From contig CAJUJF010000002.1 in assembly GCA_910586825.1 (NCBI GenBank), forward strand, positions 72,429-136,428: a stretch of 64,000 nt of DNA, read 5' to 3'. The DNA is from an uncultured Christensenellaceae bacterium. GTDB lineage: Bacteria > Bacillota > Clostridia > Christensenellales > Borkfalkiaceae. The position numbers and the translations under genes were made by a program. The notes under the pieces were generated by a model. The model was given only the letters and a program-made list of their open reading frames with translations, searched no databases and was not told the origin of the DNA. Below are positions 50,201 through 59,834 of the stretch, piece by piece (the first letter of the stretch is position 1; the number at the start of each line of letters is the position of its first letter).

Positions 50201-50895
50201 CTTCCGGCGGCAAGATAAGAGAGCGCCCCCTCTTTGATCACGCGCGCAAGTCGTTTCTGATATTCTCTGCTCAGCAAAAGCGCTTCGTCTTCCGCATTCG
50301 AAAGGAATCCGCATTCCACGATCACGGCGGGAAAATCGTTGCAATTCAGCACGTAATAATCCCCTTTCAGCGCGTCCGTTTTTTTCACGCATTCGGGCAT
50401 ATTGTTGAGCGCGGACTGAATGGAACAGGCGAGCGTGCGGGAATTTTCCGAATTCTCGCGGAAAAATACCTGCGCGCCGCGGCGGGAAGAAAGCGAAAAG
50501 AAATTCTGATGCACCGAAATCATGAGCGCGGGAGAATTGGAATTGATGATCTCCGCGCGCTTTTGCATATCCCGACGCTTATAGCCCGCCGTCGCCATGC
50601 CGTAAAGACCCGCTTCCGTCGGACGGGTCTGCACGACGAGAAATCCCGCCTCTTCGAATTCTTCCTGTAAATAACGGGAAATTGACAAGTTGATGTCGCT
50701 TTCCTTTCTCCCCGACGTCTTGCCGACGACGCCGCCGTCCACGCCGCCGTGACCCGCGTCGATGACGACCGTAAGCCGCTGCGCCTGCGCGGCGGTGCGG
50801 GCAAGCGCAAAAAAACAGATGCCGAACGTTACCGTCACCGCAAGCAGAATACTGATAAAGCCGAGCGCGACGCGATGTTTATAAAAAAAGTTCAT
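50197..50895 (-). CDS. N-acetylmuramoyl-L-alanine amidase (Amidase_3)
   Basis: This zinc amidase cleaves the bond between MurNAc and the stem peptide. The 232-residue protein has a basic N terminus and membrane helix/signal (about 9-31), then VVIDAGHGGVDGG with the first zinc His, KESDINLSISRYLQ with the Glu ligand, MISVHQNFFS with the second zinc His and VIVECGFLSNAEDEALL with the catalytic Glu. It resembles CwlD/spore-cortex amidases in being short and having no binding domain. ATG 50895 lacks a Shine-Dalgarno and lies inside a perfect 10-bp hairpin followed by a T run. Confidence 0.9.
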   Translation of the reverse strand: MNFFYKHRVALGFISILLAVTVTFGICFFALARTAAQAQRLTVVIDAGHGGVDGGVVGKTSGRKESDINLSISRYLQEEFEEAGFLVVQTRPTEAGLYGMATAGYKRRDMQKRAEIINSNSPALMISVHQNFFSLSSRRGAQVFFRENSENSRTLACSIQSALNNMPECVKKTDALKGDYYVLNCNDFPAVIVECGFLSNAEDEALLLSREYQKRLARVIKEGALSYLAAGS

Positions 50896-50913
50896 ACGGT
50901 ATTGTATGAACTT
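50883..50913 (-). terminator. hairpin plus T run overlapping the amidase start codon
   Basis: In the minus-strand sense a perfect 10-bp stem (arms 50904-50913 and 50888-50897, AAGTTCATAC/GTATGAACTT, 6-nt loop) is followed by seven T. It has full terminator shape for nfnB, yet the amidase ATG is in the 3' arm and the T run encodes its first residues (Phe-Phe-Tyr). Confidence 0.7.
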
Positions 50914-50932
50914 CTTTCTTCGGTTATGATGA

Positions 50933-52327
50933 TCACGCGCGGGAACGGATATATTCGTCGATCGCTTTCGCCGCCGCTTTCCCCGCGCCCATGGCAAGGA
51001 TCACAGTCGCGGCGCCCGTCACCGCGTCACCGCCGGCGTACACGCCTTCCAGCGAAGTCTTTCCCGTTTCGTCCGCAACGATCTCGCCGCGCGGCCTGGT
51101 CTCCAACCCCACGGTCGTCTGTTTGATCAACGGATTCGGCGAAGTACCGAGCGACATGATAACGCAGTCGACTTCGAGTATAAATTCGCTTCCCTTTTTT
51201 TCGACGGGACGGCGGCGTCCGGACGCATCCGGTTCGCCGAGTTCCATTTGAACGCAACGGATCCCCGTCACGTTCTCCTCCGCATCCGTGAGAATTTCGA
51301 CGGGATTGGTAAGAAGGCGGAACACGACGCCCTCTTCCTTCGCATGCTCGACTTCTTCGCGGCGGGCGGGCAATTCCGCCTCCGAACGACGATATACGAT
51401 GCTGACGTCCGCGCCCATGCGCTTCGCGCTGCGCGCCGCGTCCATCGCGACGTTTCCGCCGCCCACGACGGCGACCCTCTTCGCGCGGAAGATAGGCGTC
51501 GCGCCGTCCTCCTCGTACGCTTTCATCAGATTACTGCGCGTAAGATATTCGTTTGCCGAAAACACGCCCTTGGCGCTCTCGCCGGGGATTCCCATGAACT
51601 TCGGCAAACCCGCGCCCGTACCGAGAAAGACGGCTTCGAAACCGTATTCTTTCTTTAATTCTTCTACGGAGAAAATCCGTCCCACAACGGAGTTCGTTTC
51701 GATTTTTACGCCGAGCGCCTGCAAGCCCTCCACTTCTTTTTGAACGATCGCCTTCGGCAGACGAAATTCCGGAATCCCGTAAACCAACACGCCGCCGGCA
51801 GTGTGAAGCGCTTCGAACACGGTGACTTCGTAACCGAGTTTTGCAAGATCTCCCGCGCAGGTGAGCCCTGCGGGTCCCGATCCGACAACGGCGATCTTGT
51901 GCCCGTTGCTCGCGGGTCTTTTGGCGGAAGCCGCGCCGTGCAGATTGTGCCAATCGGCTACAAACCGTTCCAGCCGACCGATCCCGACGGGTTCGCCCTT
52001 GATGCCGCGCGTACACTTTTCCTCGCACTGCGTCTCTTGCGGACACACTCTCCCGCAAACCGCCGGCAGAGAGGACGAACGGTGAATGACCTCGTACGCC
52101 TCTTCGAACTTTCCTTCCGCGACCAGAGAAATGAACTCCGGTATCATGATATTTACGGGACAGCCCGCAACGCAGGGACGGTTCTTGCAGTTGAGACAGC
52201 GTTTCGCCTCGTCGATCGCCGTTTGTTCGGAATACCCCAAAGCGACTTCTTGAAAATTTCGATTCCGCACGCAGGGGTCCTGCGTCGGCATCGGGTTTTT
52301 ATTCGGGTCCATATTGAATTTCGGCAT
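50933..52327 (-). CDS. nfnB: NfnB-type / GltA-like NADPH flavoprotein with two [4Fe-4S] sites
   Basis: The 464-residue flavoprotein is a glutamate-synthase-small-subunit homologue. ATG 52327 follows the partner gene by 1 nt and has AAGGAGG upstream. N-terminal cysteines CLNCKNRPCVAGCPV and CGRVCPQETQCEEKC can hold two [4Fe-4S] clusters. FAD binding is VVGSGPAGLTCAGDLA and NAD(P)H binding is VVGGGNVAMDAARSAKRMG. No gltB large subunit is adjacent. Pairing with a PyrK-like subunit is the arrangement of the electron-bifurcating NfnAB transhydrogenase (NADH, ferredoxin, NADP). A SudAB-type role is the alternative. Confidence 0.88.
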   Translation of the reverse strand: MPKFNMDPNKNPMPTQDPCVRNRNFQEVALGYSEQTAIDEAKRCLNCKNRPCVAGCPVNIMIPEFISLVAEGKFEEAYEVIHRSSSLPAVCGRVCPQETQCEEKCTRGIKGEPVGIGRLERFVADWHNLHGAASAKRPASNGHKIAVVGSGPAGLTCAGDLAKLGYEVTVFEALHTAGGVLVYGIPEFRLPKAIVQKEVEGLQALGVKIETNSVVGRIFSVEELKKEYGFEAVFLGTGAGLPKFMGIPGESAKGVFSANEYLTRSNLMKAYEEDGATPIFRAKRVAVVGGGNVAMDAARSAKRMGADVSIVYRRSEAELPARREEVEHAKEEGVVFRLLTNPVEILTDAEENVTGIRCVQMELGEPDASGRRRPVEKKGSEFILEVDCVIMSLGTSPNPLIKQTTVGLETRPRGEIVADETGKTSLEGVYAGGDAVTGAATVILAMGAGKAAAKAIDEYIRSRA

Positions 52328-52328
52328 A

Positions 52329-53171
52329 TCAGCGCACCTCCTTGCGGAAGAGATTACAGTGTTTTTCCCTTGCCCGCGCTTCGAACTCCGCATACGTCTT
52401 CGAACGGTTCATCGCTTCGTCGAAATCGATCAGATGCGCGTCGAAATCCGGTCCGTCCACGCAGGCGAACTTCATTTCGCCTCCCACGGTAACCCGACAG
52501 CAACCGCACATTCCCGTTCCGTCGATCATGATCGGATTCATGCTCGCAACCGTTTTGATCCCGTACGGCTTCGTCGCCTGAGCGACGAACTTCATCATGA
52601 CAAGCGGTCCGATCGTGATCACTTCGTCGAACCGTTCCCCCGCTTCGAGTATTTTTTTCAACGGAACGCAGACGTTCCCCCGTTCGCCGTAACTGCCGTC
52701 GTCCGTCATCATGCAAAAACGGTCGCTGATCGAACGGAACTCCTCTTCGAGGATCACGAGGTCTTTATTCCGGAAACCGACGATCGAAGTCACCTCGCAA
52801 CCGAGCGCGTGCAGACGGCGCGCGACAGGCAACGCGATCGCGCAACCGACGCCGCCGCCCACGACGGCGACCTTTTTCAAGCCCTCCACTTCCGTCGGCG
52901 TACCGAGCGGACCTACGAAGTCGGGAACAGAATCCCCCGCCTCTTTTTCATCCAAAGCCATCGTCGAACCGCCGACAATCTGGAATATGATCGTGACCGC
53001 GCCCGTCTTTTCGTCGCACCCCGCAATCGTGAGCGGGATCCGCTCTCCGCGCTCGTCGGCGCGGATAATAATAAACTGTCCCGCCAAAGCCTTTTTGGCA
53101 ATGAGCGGAGCTTCGATATCCATTCGCGTAACCGTAGGGTTCAGCCGTTCTTTTTTTAAGATGCGAAACAT
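52329..53171 (-). CDS. nfnA: NfnA-type ferredoxin-NADP reductase subunit
   Basis: The 280-residue FNR-like subunit has FAD-binding and NAD-binding lobes (AGQFIIIRADERGERIPLTI, KVAVVGGGVGCAIALPVARR) and a C-terminal [2Fe-2S] site (GTGMCGCCRVTVGGEMKFAC). ATG 53171 is chosen, with AAGGAAGG upstream; the longer frame begins inside the promoter. With the next gene it forms the two-subunit flavoprotein complex expected for NfnAB in anaerobes. A near-consensus promoter and a short palindrome precede it. Confidence 0.88.
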   Translation of the reverse strand: MFRILKKERLNPTVTRMDIEAPLIAKKALAGQFIIIRADERGERIPLTIAGCDEKTGAVTIIFQIVGGSTMALDEKEAGDSVPDFVGPLGTPTEVEGLKKVAVVGGGVGCAIALPVARRLHALGCEVTSIVGFRNKDLVILEEEFRSISDRFCMMTDDGSYGERGNVCVPLKKILEAGERFDEVITIGPLVMMKFVAQATKPYGIKTVASMNPIMIDGTGMCGCCRVTVGGEMKFACVDGPDFDAHLIDFDEAMNRSKTYAEFEARAREKHCNLFRKEVR

Positions 53172-53186
53172 AATCGTCCTTCCTTT

Positions 53187-53202
53187 CGGAAACAGGTTTC
53201 CG
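53187..53202. promoter_or_regulatory. palindrome CGGAAAC-AG-GTTTCCG at the nfnA start point
   Basis: A perfect 7-bp inverted repeat lies just downstream of the -10 element. The same CGGAAAC half-site recurs at 53222-53228 in the promoter spacer. It looks like an operator; the regulator is unknown and the site does not match Rex. Confidence 0.5.
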
Positions 53203-53211
53203 TCGACAACA

Positions 53212-53240
53212 ATTATATAACCGGAAACGGAATTTGTCAA
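53212..53240 (-). promoter_or_regulatory. consensus promoter of nfnAB
   Basis: On the minus strand TTGACA (53235-53240) and TATAAT (53212-53217) are separated by exactly 17 nt, a perfect sigma-A consensus. Confidence 0.9.
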
Positions 53241-53281
53241 CTCCCGCCGTTAAATTTTTGTGAAAGCATATCCCGATTCCC

Positions 53282-53310
53282 TTGACTTCGCGATCTGAAT
53301 CCGTTATAAT
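53282..53310 (+). promoter_or_regulatory. promoter of degV
   Basis: TTGACT (53282-53287) and TATAAT (53305-53310) are separated by 17 nt, 36 nt before the degV ATG. Confidence 0.85.
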
Positions 53311-53346
53311 AAAACTTGTTCAAGAAATGAATTATTGGAGAGTATC

Positions 53347-54216
53347 ATGACGAAAGTAAAGATCGTCACCGACTCGAACAGCGGCATCACGCAAGCGGAA
53401 GCGAAGAAACTGGGAATCTCCGTTCTCCCGATGCCCTTTTTGATCAACGGTGAAGAGTTTTTCGAGGACATCAACCTCACGCAGGACGAGTTCTATGCGC
53501 ATCTTAGCGGCGACGCTGCGGTTTCCACCTCGCAACCCTCGGTCGCGAGCGTAACCGAATTGTGGGAACAGTTGTTGAGCGACGGCTGCGAAATCGTGCA
53601 TATCCCCATGTCGAGCGGACTTTCCGAATCCTGCCATACGGCGGAGGGATTGGCGAAACAGTACGGCGGAAGAGTTTGCGTAGCGGACAACCAACGCATT
53701 TCCGTTACGCAGAAACAGAGCGTATACGACGCGATCAAGCTCGCGGCACAGGGACTGAACGCGGCAGATATTGCGAAACGGTTGATCGAAACGAAATTCG
53801 ACAGCAGCATTTATATCTCGCTCGACACCTTAAAGTATCTGAAAAAAGGCGGAAGACTTACCCCCGCCGCCGCGCTGATCGGAACGATCCTGAAAATAAA
53901 ACCGGTTTTGCAAATTCAGGGAGAAAAGCTCGACGCATTCAAAAAAGTTCATACGCTGAAACAGGCGAAAGACGTAATGACGGGCGCCGTGAAGCACGAC
54001 CTTGAAACGCGTTTTTCGGAATACGTAAAAAACAAAGAAATCGCGCTTTCCGTCGCCCATACGAACAACTATGCGGAAGCGGAGAAGTTTAAAGCAGAAT
54101 TGGAAAACGAATTCCCCGGTATTCCCGTGGACTTTGTCGATCCCCTTTCGCTGAGCGTTTCCTGTCATATCGGTCCCGGCGCCCTCGCGGTGACCTGCCA
54201 GAGAATTTTAAAATAA
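53347..54216 (+). CDS. DegV family fatty-acid-binding protein
   Basis: The 289-residue DegV protein starts at ATG 53347, with GGAG 6 nt upstream (a TTG four codons earlier is rejected). Family motifs are KIVTDSNSGI at the N terminus, TSQPSVASV, the fatty-acid-cradling IPMSSGLSESCHTA and SVSCHIGPGALAVTC near the end. DegV/FakB proteins present fatty acids to FakA kinase for phospholipid synthesis in Firmicutes; which fatty acid is bound cannot be told. The gene has its own promoter and terminator. Confidence 0.94.
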   Translation: MTKVKIVTDSNSGITQAEAKKLGISVLPMPFLINGEEFFEDINLTQDEFYAHLSGDAAVSTSQPSVASVTELWEQLLSDGCEIVHIPMSSGLSESCHTAEGLAKQYGGRVCVADNQRISVTQKQSVYDAIKLAAQGLNAADIAKRLIETKFDSSIYISLDTLKYLKKGGRLTPAAALIGTILKIKPVLQIQGEKLDAFKKVHTLKQAKDVMTGAVKHDLETRFSEYVKNKEIALSVAHTNNYAEAEKFKAELENEFPGIPVDFVDPLSLSVSCHIGPGALAVTCQRILK

Positions 54217-54221
54217 CTGCC

Positions 54222-54251
54222 AAAAGAGCGGATTTCAGAATCCGCTCTTTT
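54222..54251 (+). terminator. terminator of degV
   Basis: AAAAGAGCGGATT (54222-54234) pairs with AATCCGCTCTTTT (54239-54251) over a 4-nt loop, with further T. It overlaps the last codons of the convergent gene and can act in both directions. Confidence 0.9.
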
Positions 54252-54906
54252 TCTTACGGTAGAATCCGCGCTGTCTGGTTTCGACGAGATGATATTCCTG
54301 CTCCCTTTCCAGATCGTAGTACCACGGGTTCGCCGGCGTTGCGAACAACACTTTTCCGCCGATATCCGCCGCCTGCGCATATCCGTACGCGCACACGCAG
54401 ATCGGGATCCCGTATAAAAACGCTTCCGCGCGCATCAGCGTCTGTTCCAGCCCGTCGCTGAGTTCTTCGAACAAACAGATCGCGACTTCCGCGCCGCAGA
54501 CGGAAAGCGTTTGCAACACTTGCGGAAAGTACAGATCTTCCGCCACGACGATGCCGATCTTCCCCGCGCCGGTGTCATAGATTTTGATCCCCGCGCCGGG
54601 CCGAAAATCCCCCGAATCGATGCGGTTCACCATGTCCGAGACGCCGAGAATCCGCCCCTTTTCCGCCACGACGACGGACTTGCGGAGAATACCGCGCGCA
54701 TCGGTAAAACAGCCGCATACGACGACGTTTTTCCCCTCTTTGGAAAGGAGCGCGACGTCCTCGAACAGACCCGTTTCCCCGCGCAATTCCCGTTCGTAAC
54801 TCACTTTGCCGAGTGCCTGAAATCCGCAGCATACAACGTCCGCGCCGCCCGTACAGCGGTCGGAATATTCTCCGAGATTCCCCTCCGTAACAAAACATAT
54901 CCGCAT
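54235..54906 (-). CDS. nitrilase-fold protein lacking catalytic residues
   Basis: The 223-residue protein has the carbon-nitrogen hydrolase layout: GRILGVSDMV (85-94) and KIGIVVAEDLYFPQV (116-130) occupy the positions of the Lys region and the GxxxCxDxxFPE nucleophile loop. The nucleophile cysteine is Ala122, the usual catalytic Glu position near residue 30 is Gln (GFQALGK), and the YRKxHL lysine motif is not visible. It is therefore probably a binding or regulatory pseudoenzyme. Members of the superfamily otherwise hydrolyse amides or nitriles. It is transcribed alone from 54922-54951. Confidence 0.72.
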   Translation of the reverse strand: MRICFVTEGNLGEYSDRCTGGADVVCCGFQALGKVSYERELRGETGLFEDVALLSKEGKNVVVCGCFTDARGILRKSVVVAEKGRILGVSDMVNRIDSGDFRPGAGIKIYDTGAGKIGIVVAEDLYFPQVLQTLSVCGAEVAICLFEELSDGLEQTLMRAEAFLYGIPICVCAYGYAQAADIGGKVLFATPANPWYYDLEREQEYHLVETRQRGFYRKKKSGF

Positions 54907-54921
54907 AAGCTCTCCCCGATT

Positions 54922-54951
54922 ATTATATCGGTTTACGCGGGCTTTTGTGCA
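54922..54951 (-). promoter_or_regulatory. probable promoter of the nitrilase-fold gene
   Basis: On the minus strand TGCACA (54946-54951) and TATAAT (54922-54927) are separated by 18 nt. The -10 is perfect and the -35 is weak. Confidence 0.5.
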
Positions 54952-54953
54952 TG

Positions 54954-54977
54954 AAAAAAGGACGGCAGTTCCGTCCT
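54954..54977 (-). terminator. terminator of the purA-mscL operon
   Basis: In the minus-strand sense AGGACGG (54971-54977) pairs with CCGTCCT (54959-54965) over a 5-nt loop, followed by a T run (54954-54958). Confidence 0.85.
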
Positions 54978-54993
54978 CTTTCTTTTATTGCCG

Positions 54994-55521
54994 TTATTCC
55001 TTTTTCCCGTCTTTTTCCGAAGCTTCCGCCGCGCCGCCTTCAAGCGACTCGGAAATTTCCGCGGGAGTTTCCGATCCCAAGTTTGCCGCAACCGCTTTCT
55101 CTTCCAAGCGCTTTTGCGCGGCCTCTTTCATGTCCTGCTGCACCGCGTGCAGTTTATTGATGAGTTTGACGATGCAGAACAAAACCAATGCGATGAGCAG
55201 GAAATTGATGATCGCGTTGATGAACGCGCCCCAATCGATATAGATCGATGTCGTCAAATCTACGCCCGCAGAGGGATCCGCAGGATCGATCGGCACCTTT
55301 TTGAGAAAGGTATAGACATTGTCCAACCCGTCCGCACCGATCATCAGCGCGAGAATCCAGTTGATGACGGGCTTTAAAACGTTATTGCTGAGGGCGTTCA
55401 CGATCGCCGTAAACGCACCGCCGACGATCACGCCGACCGCCATGTCCAGCACGTTGCCGCGCGTTATGAACTCTTTGAATTCCCCCCAAAAGCCCTTCTT
55501 CTCTTTGTCTTTCTTGGACAT
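54994..55521 (-). CDS. mscL: large-conductance mechanosensitive channel
   Basis: This pentameric emergency-release channel for osmotic downshock lies in the inner membrane. The 175-residue protein has the N-terminal amphipathic S1 helix (FWGEFKEFITRGNVLDMAVG), TM1 (VIVGGAFTAIVNAL), a periplasmic loop of about 35 residues, TM2 (FINAIINFLLIALVLFCIVK) and a cytoplasmic coiled coil. The C-terminal acidic tail of about 40 residues is longer than in most MscL. GGAGG precedes the ATG; malQ ends 3 nt upstream. Confidence 0.96.
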   Translation of the reverse strand: MSKKDKEKKGFWGEFKEFITRGNVLDMAVGVIVGGAFTAIVNALSNNVLKPVINWILALMIGADGLDNVYTFLKKVPIDPADPSAGVDLTTSIYIDWGAFINAIINFLLIALVLFCIVKLINKLHAVQQDMKEAAQKRLEEKAVAANLGSETPAEISESLEGGAAEASEKDGKKE

Positions 55522-55524
55522 GTT

Positions 55525-57006
55525 TCACCTCCGGTATAACTTAACGATTTTTTTCAAATTCTTCCATGCGCCGGACGACGGCTGTTTTTCCAATCGGAAC
55601 TGCCAATTTCCGTCTTGCCGTCCCGGAAAATTCATGCGGGCGGAGTTGTTCAGCCCCAACGCGTCCTGAATCGGAATGACCGCGAGGCGGGAAGCGGTAC
55701 TCATCGCCAGATGAACGAACGCTTTCGGGAAATTTTCCCCCTTCTTGCCGAGCGGCACCGCAACGCCGCTCTTTTCGAGAGAAGCCGCAACGCGGGAACG
55801 GAACAGAATAAATTCTTCCGCCGTAAGCGTTTCGAGATACCCGCTCACCGTGTCGTTATCGTGCGTCCCCGTATAACAAACGCTGTTTTCGCCGATATTT
55901 TCGGGCAAAAACGGATTGTCGGGATTTCCGTCGAACGCAAACAGCAATACTTTCATGCCGGAAAATCCCGTACGGTCGAGGAGCGCGCGAACGCCGTCGT
56001 CGATGGTTCCGAGATCTTCGGCAATCACGGAAGATTTATCGATCCCCGCGAAAAGTTTTTCCTTGGGTCCGTCCTGCCAGACGCCGTTTTCCGCCGTCTC
56101 GTCGCCGAACGGAATTTCGTAATAACGGTCGATCCCGCGAAAATGATCGATCCGCACCGTGTCGTAAATTTCGAGCGCGTGGCGCAGACGGGCTTTCCAC
56201 CAGCAAAAATCCTGTTTCTCGTGCGCTTTCCAATCATAAACGGGATTCCCCCAAAGCTGACCGGTCGGCGAAAAATAATCGGGCGGCACGCCCGCAACTT
56301 TGACGGGCTTCCGCTTTTTATCGAGCTTGAACAGTTCCGGATTCGCCCATACGTCGGCGCTGTCATAAGCGGCGTAGAGCGGAATGTCTCCGATGAGTTT
56401 CACCCCGCGCGCGTTGCAGAAATCTTTCAACGCCGTCCATTGCAATGTGAATTCGTACTGTAAAAAGTTCCAGAAAAGGTATTCTTCGTGATGATCCGTT
56501 CTCAGGCGTTCCAACGCCTCCGGATCGCGGTCGCGGATCCCCTCTTCCCAATCGGTAAATCCGCCGCCGAAGACGGTTTTCGCCGTCATGAACAGCGCGT
56601 AATCCTCCGAAACGCCGCTCTTCACGTACGCGCGGAATTCTTCGCTGTCGAAAAAGAAACGAGAAAACGCCTTTCGCAACAACGGATACCGCTCGGCATA
56701 CAACGCCGCATAATCGATTTCGCCCTTCTTTTCGGCGCCTCTGAGTTCCTCCCGCGTAATTAGCCCCTGCGCGGCAAGCAATTCAAGATCGATAAAATAC
56801 GGGTTTCCGGAGGTGCAGGAAACGGAGCTGTACGGCGAATTCCCGAAGCCCGTCTGCACCAACGGCAGTACCTGCCAATATTTGACGCCGCATTTTGCAA
56901 GACTCTTCGCAAAACGGTACGCCTCTTTCCCGAGCGATCCGATCCCGTACTTCCCCGGAAGGGAAGAAATATGACAGAGTACGCCCGATTCCCTTATCGT
57001 TTTCAT
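55525..57006 (-). CDS. malQ: 4-alpha-glucanotransferase
   Basis: MalQ (amylomaltase, GH77) disproportionates maltodextrins and releases glucose. ATG 57006, with AAAGGA upstream, gives 493 residues starting MKTIRESGVLCHISSLPGKYGIGSLG. Further motifs are YWQVLPLVQTGFGNSPY, IGDIPLYAAYDSADVWANPELF, VRIDHFRGIDRYYEIP with the nucleophile Asp, VIAEDLGTIDDGVRALLD with the acid Glu and YTGTHDNDTVSGYL. It lies 11 nt after dapL; its presence in a purine/cell-wall operon has no evident functional logic. Confidence 0.96.
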   Translation of the reverse strand: MKTIRESGVLCHISSLPGKYGIGSLGKEAYRFAKSLAKCGVKYWQVLPLVQTGFGNSPYSSVSCTSGNPYFIDLELLAAQGLITREELRGAEKKGEIDYAALYAERYPLLRKAFSRFFFDSEEFRAYVKSGVSEDYALFMTAKTVFGGGFTDWEEGIRDRDPEALERLRTDHHEEYLFWNFLQYEFTLQWTALKDFCNARGVKLIGDIPLYAAYDSADVWANPELFKLDKKRKPVKVAGVPPDYFSPTGQLWGNPVYDWKAHEKQDFCWWKARLRHALEIYDTVRIDHFRGIDRYYEIPFGDETAENGVWQDGPKEKLFAGIDKSSVIAEDLGTIDDGVRALLDRTGFSGMKVLLFAFDGNPDNPFLPENIGENSVCYTGTHDNDTVSGYLETLTAEEFILFRSRVAASLEKSGVAVPLGKKGENFPKAFVHLAMSTASRLAVIPIQDALGLNNSARMNFPGRQDGNWQFRLEKQPSSGAWKNLKKIVKLYRR

Positions 57007-57017
57007 AATTGATCCTT

Positions 57018-58204
57018 TTATCGAAAAAGCCCGGAAATGCGCTCGCAAGCCTTTCTTGTATTTTCTTCCGTACCGAACGCCGTCAGGCGGAAAAAACCCT
57101 CTCCGTTCCGACCGAACCCGCAGCCGGGCGTCCCAACCACGTTCGCCTCTGCAAGCAAATAATCGAAAAACGTCCAACTGTCCATTCCGTTCGGACATTT
57201 CAACCAGATATAGGGGGAATTTTTTCCGCCCGTGTACGCGATCCCCAGACGGTCGAGACAATCGGATATGATTCCGGCGTTTTTACGGTAACAGTCGAGA
57301 TTTGCGCGGATCTGCCGCTCGCCCTCTTCGGTAAAGACCGCCGCCGCGCCCATCTGCGTGATATAGCTCACGCCGTTGAACTTTGTGGATTGACGCCGCG
57401 CCCAAAGACGGTTCAGACTCGCCCCGCCGCGCACAAGCGCTTCGGGTACGACGGTATAGCCGCAACGCACGCCCGTAAAACCCGCCGTCTTGGAGTATGA
57501 GCAGATTTCGATCGCGCATTCTTTCGCCCCGTCCACTTCGTAAATACTGCGGCAAAGCGCGGGATCGGTGACAAAATATTCGTACGCCGCATCGTAAAGA
57601 ATGACGGCGTTTTGTGCCTTGGCGTAGGCGACCCACTCTTTCAACTGCTCTCTCGTGTACGCGGCGCCGGTAGGGTTGTTCGGCGAACAGATATAAATGA
57701 TATCCGCATGCACGCGCTCGTCCGGCATGGGCAAAAAACCGTTTTTCTCGTTCGCATCGGCATAGATAATTTTGCGTCCCGCCATGACGTTCGCGTCCGC
57801 ATAAGCGGGATATACGGGATCGGGCAAAAGCACGACGTTATCCGCAGAAAACAGATCGAGAATATTTCCGCAATCGGACTTCGCGCCGTCGGAGACGAAC
57901 ACCTCCCCCGTTTTCAGACGAACGCCTTTGCGCGCATAACTTCCGAGAATGGATTGCAACAGCTTCTCATAGCCGTAACAAGTCTGATCCGGCCCGTAAC
58001 CTTTAAAGGTCGCGGGATCCGCCATCTCGTCTACCGCCCGATGCATCGCCTCGATTACGACGGGCGCAAGAGGACGGGTCACGTCTCCGATCGACAATCG
58101 GATGACGTCTTTCTCTGGATGCGCGGCTTTGTATTCCGCCGTCTTTTTCCCGACCGCGGCAAACAGATAGCTCTCCTTTAAATTCAAAAAATTTTCGTTG
58201 ATTT

Positions 58205-58208
<4 letters not shown>
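57018..58208 (-). CDS. dapL: LL-diaminopimelate aminotransferase
   Basis: DapL converts tetrahydrodipicolinate directly to LL-2,6-diaminopimelate with glutamate as amino donor, bypassing succinyl or acetyl intermediates. The 396-residue PLP enzyme has the family start KINENFLNLKESYLFAAVGKK (split: KINENFLNL, SYLFAAVGKK), LSIGDVTRPLAP, FVSDGAKSDCGN, the SPNNPTG loop (ICSPNNPTGAAY) and the PLP-lysine SYSKTAGFTGVRCGY. It overlaps pyrG by 4 nt. dapF, which makes the meso form for MurE, is two genes upstream in the same operon. Confidence 0.97.
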
Positions 58209-59813
<1,605 letters not shown>

Positions 59814-59834
59814 ATTTTCTCCTTCGTGTTGTTT

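Noticed and set aside
50933..52327. Calling this gene glutamate synthase small subunit
   Set aside because: No large subunit is adjacent and the partner is an FNR/[2Fe-2S] subunit, which fits NfnAB better; the GltA-like origin is noted in the entry.
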